Shown in pieces: positions 58,498 to 64,000 of a stretch of 64,000 bases of DNA. Both the position numbers and the translations under genes were made by a program. How positions within the stretch are numbered: position 1 is the first letter of the stretch; the number at the start of each line of letters is the position of its first letter. The stretch is from Myxococcota bacterium. GTDB lineage: Bacteria; Myxococcota_A; UBA796; UBA9615; JAKLKC01. The DNA is taken from assembly GCA_023150875.1 (NCBI GenBank), contig JAKLKC010000020.1, positions 1 to 64,000 on the forward strand, given 5' to 3'. The notes under the pieces were generated by a model that was not told where the DNA came from, did no database searches, and saw nothing but the letters and a program-made list of their open reading frames with translations.

Positions 58498-61400
58498 TTA
58501 TACGCTATGCACCGCTGCCAGCACGGGCTGGGTCTCCTGGACCGGCCCATCGCTCGGGCCCCCGTGGACCGGCACCGACTCCGGCGGCCCGATGGTGACG
58601 TGGGTGGTCAGCTCGTACGCCCCCAGGGCGAGCACGATGTAGCGCTGGATGAGCATGTGGGCCAGCGACATGTGCGCCTGCATGACGCTCCCGGAGCCGC
58701 CGTCCACAGCGAAGGGCGGGACCTCCAGCCGGCCGACGACGTCCTCTCCCCCCGCCGCCCACCGCATGGTGAGCTTGGGGGAGTGGGACTGTTTGCCCAG
58801 CAACCCCACCAGCTCTGGGACGAGTCCGCAGGGCGAGCTCACGTACGAGGAGGGCCGAGCGCGGTCGAGCCACAGCCGGAACGAGAGGACCAGGCGGCTG
58901 CCGTCCGTCGAGTCGGCAGTGACCTGCTTCTCCAGCAGGCGCTCGATCGCGGCGAGCAGCGCCGTCTTCTCGTCGGGAACGGTCTCCTCGAACACTCCGA
59001 TCTCCGTCGCCAGGTCGTCCACTTCCTTCGTCCAGCGGTAGAAGGTCAGCAGCTCGCCGTAGGGCAGCACGGGGCGGCTCCCGGTGGCATCGCCCTCGGG
59101 GGCCGCCATGGCCCGGTTGACCCTCACCACCACGTCGACGGCGTCCGCGGGATCTCCCACCGCCTCGATCCAGAGCGCCAGGTCCGCCCAGTCGAACGCA
59201 CGGAAGCAGGCTCGGACGCGGACCTTCGTCCCGTCCAGATCGGCCGACGCGAACTTGTTGAGGAGAGAGCGGACCACCTCCCGGGTGTCGGCGCCGCTCT
59301 GGGGCGGCTCCAGCCGGAACCTCTGGAGGAGGCAGACCGCAGGTTCCTCCTCTCCCCCTTTCGCTGCGTCCGGGAAGAGATCCTCGACCTTCTCGACCAA
59401 CGGGCAGCACTGCCCGAACCCACCACCGCCCGTGCTGTGCGAGAGGACCGGGAGCAGCTCCAGGTCCATCCGCCGGACGTAGTGGGGCAACGGCAGGTGG
59501 GCGAGCCGCGTCGTCTCTTCGGCGGTGAGGTCCGCGTCGAGCCTGGAAAACGGTCGGATCACCTGGACGAAGTCGTACCGGCCGAGACACCGGAACCACT
59601 CCACGTCCCCTCCCCGGGGCCAGGGGCGATACCAGGATCTTGTGGGGGGTGAGGCTGCGCCTCCGTGCTCTGCGCGCCCCCAGTGGGCATCGAAGAACGC
59701 GAGGGTGATCCGCTCCCCGTTTCCGAAGTAGCTCCAATCCCAGGCGCTCCGGGACTGCCCCGCCTCCCTGCCGAGGGCTTCCAGGCGCAGCCCCGTGTAA
59801 AGGATCGGCGCGACCTCCAGGTAGTGGCCCGCGGCCATCGCCGTGAGCGCCCCCGCGCGTCTCGGAGCTCCGGCATCCACCAGGATGTCCCACACAGCCA
59901 TCTGCTCCCCCATCCACGCCTGCCACGCGAGGTGGAGGGACTCCTGCGCCCCGAGCTCCGCCACCTTCGGGTCGTCTCCAGTGACGCCGACCGGCCTGGC
60001 GCCGAGCCGGGCCCAGCTCGTTACGCGGGCTCCGACCTCCGTCGGATCCCCAAGGAAGCGCCGCGTCGCGGAGTACGACGCGCATCGCTTCCACATCTCC
60101 TCCAGATCGGTACGGAGTGCGTCCGAAGCCTGCGCGGCTGGCTCCGAGGCACCCGAGGCGTAGGGCCGGAAGACCGCGGAGAAGCCCTCCTCGATGCCGC
60201 CGGCCGCCTCGGCTCGATCCGCCTCGCGCATCACCCCCGACAGCACTTCCACCGAGAACCGCGCATACTCCCGCGCCGCTTGCAGCTCCCACCGCCGCAG
60301 CCTCGCGCGGGTCCGGTCGTCCTTGTCCGCAGACGCCGCCAGCGCCGTGCAGATCCGCTCGGTGTCGCGGCGGAGACGGTCGAACATCGCCCGCATGGGA
60401 TCGAGCTGTTCGTTCAGCGCCGCGTCGTTCCCGCGCTTCCACACCGCGTCGACCGCCGCCAGGAGGGCCTCCGCTCGGGACAGGGGGTCCAGGAACGCTT
60501 CGCTGTCCGGGCCCCACTTGCTCCGGCTCAGCGCCCCGATGGTCAGGGAGAACAGGTAGCAGGGCCCCACCGTGGCCATCGCCAGCAGGTCGGCAAGGAC
60601 CTCGCCGACGGCCGCCGAGAAGTGTGGCCGGTAGCTGGGCTCGGGACAGGTGGCCCAGAGCACCCGCAGGAGGCGCTGGATCGGTCCCTCCAACCACGGT
60701 TGGAACACGCCCTCGCGGGAGATCGAGTCGTGGGGCGGGAGCACCCCATGGGCGCACTCGTGGAAGACGTGGGCGAAGTGCCGCGGCGTCTCGATGAGGT
60801 AGAGGGGGCATTCGACCCCAAGACGGCGGCCGTCGATCTCGACGAAGCTGTCGTGGCGGTCGGTCAGGGCCACAGTCACCAGCATCGGCTCCGATCCCGC
60901 CCCCGGGAGCCGGAGGAGGAGCGAGGAGTTGGCCACGACGCGCTCCGCACCCTGGCGGAGGACGTTCTGCGACACGCGGTGCAGGAACTGCCTCCCCTCC
61001 ATCTGGGTTCGGGGTACCGAGGGGAACCCCGCCGGCATCATGGCGAGGACGTGGTCCACCGAGCGCCGGACGGTGCGGAGGACCCTGAACGCCGACGCGA
61101 TGTCGCGGTCCCGGCGGCCCAGGCGCGCGAGCTGCTCCGTCAGGGGCGTGTGCTTCGCCCGCGGCCCGGCGGCGTCCGAGTCGCCCCGGGCGAGCTGGGT
61201 GGCTCGCGCGCACCTCTCGACGTCCCGGAGCCGCCGAGCGTAACGGCAGACGTCCAGAAGCCGCGCCACGTCGCTCCCAGCGTTATCTCCAATCTCTTGG
61301 AGGACGTCATCGGGCCGCTTCCTCTGCCGGCGTTGCCCACCGCGAGGGGATGGTGTGGCCGAGGTCGCCACGCCATTCGGATTCCAACCGTGCAATACAC

Positions 61401-61881
61401 TCACGATCTCGTCTTCGTGCATCAACCCGATGAGCGACAGCGAGTCGGAGTCCATGAGCTTCGGCGCGGGGCAGGTCTGGCCACATGCCTCGTGCAGGAA
61501 GCGCGGGGGAAGGGTGCGGAGGCACCGGGCGATGGTCTCGAGATCCTCGTCCGAGGTCTGCTCCGAGGAGACCGGCGGCCCGGCGGGGGCCCGTGTTTGG
61601 GACGAGGACCGGGCGAGGAACCTGTCCAGGACGTGGATGTCCTCGACCAGTTCGCTCCCGATCAGGCGCAGCCGCCCGAGCTGGGCGTCGAGCCCCTCCA
61701 TGACGTGGACCAGGACCTCCTTGTCGCAGATCGCCCCCTGGTCGACGGTCGAGCGTTCCACGTAGCCCAGGGAGCGCCGGATGACGAGGAAGTCGTCGAG
61801 GACGTAACGGAAGAGGCGGAGCTGGTCCAGGTAGGCCAGAAGGACGAAGAAGTAGGGTTTGAGTTCGGTAGGGTTCGACAC
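58498..61881 (-). CDS. Large uncharacterised protein with HExxH metallopeptidase motif
   Basis: The 1127-residue protein from GTG 61881 follows the TIR-like gene by 11 bp with AGGAGG seven bases before the start. No signal peptide or membrane segment is seen. Residues 1-330 are helical and unrecognised. HVFHECAHGV holds an HExxH zinc motif (His374, Glu375, His378); GEVLADLLA supplies a candidate third ligand Glu427. The C-terminal 500 residues are unrecognised, with WAWDW-like aromatic stretches and a conserved-looking GFGQCCPLVEKVEDLF. Taken with the TIR-like partner, it may be the protease arm of a conflict system. Confidence 0.7.
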   Translation of the reverse strand: MSNPTELKPYFFVLLAYLDQLRLFRYVLDDFLVIRRSLGYVERSTVDQGAICDKEVLVHVMEGLDAQLGRLRLIGSELVEDIHVLDRFLARSSSQTRAPAGPPVSSEQTSDEDLETIARCLRTLPPRFLHEACGQTCPAPKLMDSDSLSLIGLMHEDEIVSVLHGWNPNGVATSATPSPRGGQRRQRKRPDDVLQEIGDNAGSDVARLLDVCRYARRLRDVERCARATQLARGDSDAAGPRAKHTPLTEQLARLGRRDRDIASAFRVLRTVRRSVDHVLAMMPAGFPSVPRTQMEGRQFLHRVSQNVLRQGAERVVANSSLLLRLPGAGSEPMLVTVALTDRHDSFVEIDGRRLGVECPLYLIETPRHFAHVFHECAHGVLPPHDSISREGVFQPWLEGPIQRLLRVLWATCPEPSYRPHFSAAVGEVLADLLAMATVGPCYLFSLTIGALSRSKWGPDSEAFLDPLSRAEALLAAVDAVWKRGNDAALNEQLDPMRAMFDRLRRDTERICTALAASADKDDRTRARLRRWELQAAREYARFSVEVLSGVMREADRAEAAGGIEEGFSAVFRPYASGASEPAAQASDALRTDLEEMWKRCASYSATRRFLGDPTEVGARVTSWARLGARPVGVTGDDPKVAELGAQESLHLAWQAWMGEQMAVWDILVDAGAPRRAGALTAMAAGHYLEVAPILYTGLRLEALGREAGQSRSAWDWSYFGNGERITLAFFDAHWGRAEHGGAASPPTRSWYRPWPRGGDVEWFRCLGRYDFVQVIRPFSRLDADLTAEETTRLAHLPLPHYVRRMDLELLPVLSHSTGGGGFGQCCPLVEKVEDLFPDAAKGGEEEPAVCLLQRFRLEPPQSGADTREVVRSLLNKFASADLDGTKVRVRACFRAFDWADLALWIEAVGDPADAVDVVVRVNRAMAAPEGDATGSRPVLPYGELLTFYRWTKEVDDLATEIGVFEETVPDEKTALLAAIERLLEKQVTADSTDGSRLVLSFRLWLDRARPSSYVSSPCGLVPELVGLLGKQSHSPKLTMRWAAGGEDVVGRLEVPPFAVDGGSGSVMQAHMSLAHMLIQRYIVLALGAYELTTHVTIGPPESVPVHGGPSDGPVQETQPVLAAVHSV

Positions 61882-61892
61882 GCCATGCCCTC

Positions 61893-64000
61893 CTACGGTG
61901 GCGAGATCGCGCCGATCGCTTCCTGGGCGAGCTGCTCCAGCCGGCGCGTCCTGGATGGCCCGACAGGCGGCAGCGTGTCCGCCTCGACCAGCGCCCGGTA
62001 CTTCCAGGCGACGCAATCCCACCACGCGATCACCGGAAGGGTCTGTCCGGTCACCCAGGCCAGCAGGTCCCGCAGGGCCCGGCCCGCCTCGTGACGCCCC
62101 CCCACCCTCCTTTGGAGACAGCGTTCGTCGTCCACCAGGTCGCTGAGGCTCCGCTCCAGGGGGTGGGATCGGGGCGCCAGCACGAGCACCTGGTGGCTCA
62201 CGCGGCCTCCCCGCCGGGGAGCCGCTCTGGAGAGGGCGCTCCCCAGCTCGAACGGCATGTTCAGCCTCGCGGTGCCGAACAGGGGATCGCCGAGGATCCG
62301 GCGGAGGTCGTGTACCGACCAATGAGCCCTCCCGATGTGCTTCGTGATCGCGGACGCGCTGGCGCGCTCTTCGATGTCTCCGGCCACCACGGGGCGGAAC
62401 CCGGCCCCGACGGCGATCACCCGCAGCAGGTCCAGGGTCGGCCGGTAGCCGTCGTCGTAGGGCACATTGAAGAAGATCCGCCGGGCATGCTTCGGGGGGA
62501 CGAAGGTCCAGCTCGCTTCCGGGTGCCTCTCCTTGGCGGTCCGGATCGCCTCGATCGGCTGTGGCCCCCAACGAGTGGGATGCCTCGCCTCTTCCGAGGA
62601 GATCTCCGCGTCGCACAGGCCGAGCTTCACGAGCTGGTCCGCGACCTCGCCCCCAGCCAGGACGGGCAGGTCGCCGTGCCGGAAGAGGCGGCGGAACCAC
62701 GGCAGGACCACCTCGCGTCGGGGCTGGGCGGGGCCGTGCACGAGGACCACCTGGGGCGCGACTCCGGATGGAGACCCGTCCGTCGCGTCCTCCTCGACGT
62801 CGATGATCATTGCCGGAGGTCGGGGCAGGGCACCATCCGACCGGCCGAACAGCCCGGTCGGCGTCCTTCGTGGCGGGCCCTCCGGCCCGGTTCCCGGTGG
62901 CTTCACGGCCAGCCCCCGTGGCGAGCAGCCCGCCGCTCCCGGGTAAAGCCGAGGGCGGGGTGTGCCGGTGGGTTCGATCCACACCAGGTCCCAGAGGGCC
63001 CGTCGGGCGAGGTCCGGCGACGCGGCCCCCGCGCAACGATGGCGCTCCCAGTGCCGGCGGACGACCTCGGCGGGGCCGCCCACGGAACCCGCCATGCCGG
63101 CCTCCAGGACCGCCAGGTGGGCATCCCCCTCTTCGATGGCGGCATCGGCACCGGGGCCGCCTTCCGCCGCGAGCCCGGCGAGGCCGCACGCCGCCACGAG
63201 CCCGATCCGCGCCCCGTCCCGAAGGGCGGGCTCCCCTCGGTGCTCACCCCATGTCACCACGGAATGGAGAAGGGCGCGGGCCTGTCGGATCCTCCGATCC
63301 CGGAGGGGATCGTCCCATCCCGCCCCGGAGGCCAGCAGGGACTGGGCGGCCCTCAGCGCGAGGGCGGCGTCGACCGCGCTGGCGATCCGGCGCGGCGCAT
63401 CCGCCGCCACCCGCCAGGGATCCTGGTGCACAGCCTCCAGCTCTTCAATGTAGCGCGCCAGCGAGCTCCCGGGCTCCACCGCGGGAGCCCTCCCGCACCG
63501 TTCCGTGAACCAGGCGCTCTGCGGCTTCGCGAGCTTCGGCCCCCCGAGCGAGATCCAGACGGCCCACTTCTCGGCCCGGCGTACTTCCTTGCGAGCCTGG
63601 ACGACCTCGGGGTGCTCTGGATCGTAGTCTCTCTCGAGCCGCGCCTGCGCCTCCCTGGCGCCGCCGAGGTCCCCCGCCCGGGCCAGCATTCGGACCCTCT
63701 CCGCCAGGTCCTGTCCCGGCAGGCTCCCCGACGCTCCGACACCCGGTGGACGGGGGCGAGGCGGCCCCGAGGTGTCCCGCCCCACGTAGCGATCCAGACA
63801 TCGACGGCGTCGCCGCTCTTTCCGGATGCGTTCCTGGTCATCCTGGGAGACTAGGCTCTCCAGGGCATACTCTTCGCCACCGATCCAGCAGACCCACAGG
63901 GGGAGCCCGTACCTACGGGATCCGTTACCCTGGGTGGCGCAGCCGCCGACGATCTTGGACAGGAACGTGGCGCACAGGTGAAGGGCTCCCGCGTGCTCGG
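61893..64000 (-). CDS. TIR-like-domain protein, 5' part beyond the window
   Basis: The frame is open from the stop at 61893 to the window edge with no stop codon, so at least 702 codons are visible and the start lies outside; the GTG at 63785 is internal. The first visible part (63790-64000) reads as ordinary coding (SRRYGLPLWVCWIGGEEYAL). A helical middle region follows. The C-terminal domain (about 62490-62020) has RRIFFNVPYDDGYRPTLDLL, IGRAHWSVHDLRR and ARLNMPFELG, matching a TIR-like family with the pattern F-N-x-P-F/Y-D ... HDL ... RFNMPFELG. Role likely nucleotide cleavage or signalling; inferred. A low-complexity stretch near 62830-62960 could mark a junction of two genes. Confidence 0.65.
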   Translation of the reverse strand, partial: EHAGALHLCATFLSKIVGGCATQGNGSRRYGLPLWVCWIGGEEYALESLVSQDDQERIRKERRRRRCLDRYVGRDTSGPPRPRPPGVGASGSLPGQDLAERVRMLARAGDLGGAREAQARLERDYDPEHPEVVQARKEVRRAEKWAVWISLGGPKLAKPQSAWFTERCGRAPAVEPGSSLARYIEELEAVHQDPWRVAADAPRRIASAVDAALALRAAQSLLASGAGWDDPLRDRRIRQARALLHSVVTWGEHRGEPALRDGARIGLVAACGLAGLAAEGGPGADAAIEEGDAHLAVLEAGMAGSVGGPAEVVRRHWERHRCAGAASPDLARRALWDLVWIEPTGTPRPRLYPGAAGCSPRGLAVKPPGTGPEGPPRRTPTGLFGRSDGALPRPPAMIIDVEEDATDGSPSGVAPQVVLVHGPAQPRREVVLPWFRRLFRHGDLPVLAGGEVADQLVKLGLCDAEISSEEARHPTRWGPQPIEAIRTAKERHPEASWTFVPPKHARRIFFNVPYDDGYRPTLDLLRVIAVGAGFRPVVAGDIEERASASAITKHIGRAHWSVHDLRRILGDPLFGTARLNMPFELGSALSRAAPRRGGRVSHQVLVLAPRSHPLERSLSDLVDDERCLQRRVGGRHEAGRALRDLLAWVTGQTLPVIAWWDCVAWKYRALVEADTLPPVGPSRTRRLEQLAQEAIGAISPP

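Noticed and set aside
58505-61213. A 902-codon minus-strand frame inside the HExxH gene
   Set aside because: It is out of frame with the supported gene, Gly/Arg/Pro-rich, and a GC-bias shadow.
63353-63841. Alternative reading frames at the right edge
   Set aside because: The frame open to the window edge contains ordinary residues and continues the TIR-like gene; the other frames are Arg-rich shadows.

Overview
The window is a very GC-rich, gene-dense bacterial chromosome segment. FG-GAP propellers, MopE-type repeats, lipoproteins with Asp-rich linkers, MYXO-CTERM-like tails (Cys motif, hydrophobic segment, Arg cluster), a RegB/RegA pair and Tad pili together suggest a Myxococcota-like or related delta-type lineage. 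This is inference from gene content. No rRNA, tRNA or CRISPR array was seen.

Left part (1-13.5 kb): a cyanophycinase-like exported protein and a DUF4143 ATPase with a palindrome over its start precede the main find, a diversity-generating retroelement (DGR) at about 3.4-12.8 kb. It has a reverse transcriptase, a 130-bp template repeat (TR), an Avd protein, an HTH protein that may carry an Avd-like bundle, and two targets. The targets are TIR-NACHT-FGE/C-type-lectin proteins in opposite orientations. Each ends in a 130-bp variable repeat (VR) that differs from the TR only at TR adenines (18 and 10 positions). A conserved hairpin lies about 50 bp beyond each VR. A GbsR/MarR-type regulator diverges from the second target.

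Middle part (13.7-33.3 kb): ChrA; a fused homocysteine methyltransferase/methylenetetrahydrofolate reductase; a DUF72 protein; a metallopeptidase pseudogene interrupted by a palindromic repeat element; gene remnants; a PhoD-like phosphatase; a DUF2795 protein; an operon of a YtkA-like lipoprotein and an outer-membrane barrel; two large FG-GAP surface proteins, one with MopE-type repeats; and the RegB/RegA-type redox two-component system.

Right-centre (33.5-54.7 kb): two complete, tandem, co-oriented Tad/Flp pilus clusters with the same order: flp, tadE, cpaB, cpaC, cpaE, cpaF, tadB, tadC, TPR protein, small lipoprotein, tadG. Most genes overlap or abut. In both clusters a strong hairpin follows the pilin gene. 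No prepilin peptidase is present, so it must lie elsewhere. Intergenic hexanucleotide repeats and a 142-bp dispersed repeat occur in and around these clusters.

Right end (54.8-64 kb): a polytopic membrane protein, a broken phosphodiester-glycosidase-like gene, an exported serine hydrolase, and a two-gene operon leaving the window. That operon encodes a TIR-like protein (cut by the window edge) and a 1127-residue protein with a hidden HExxH zinc-protease motif, a candidate second conflict system.
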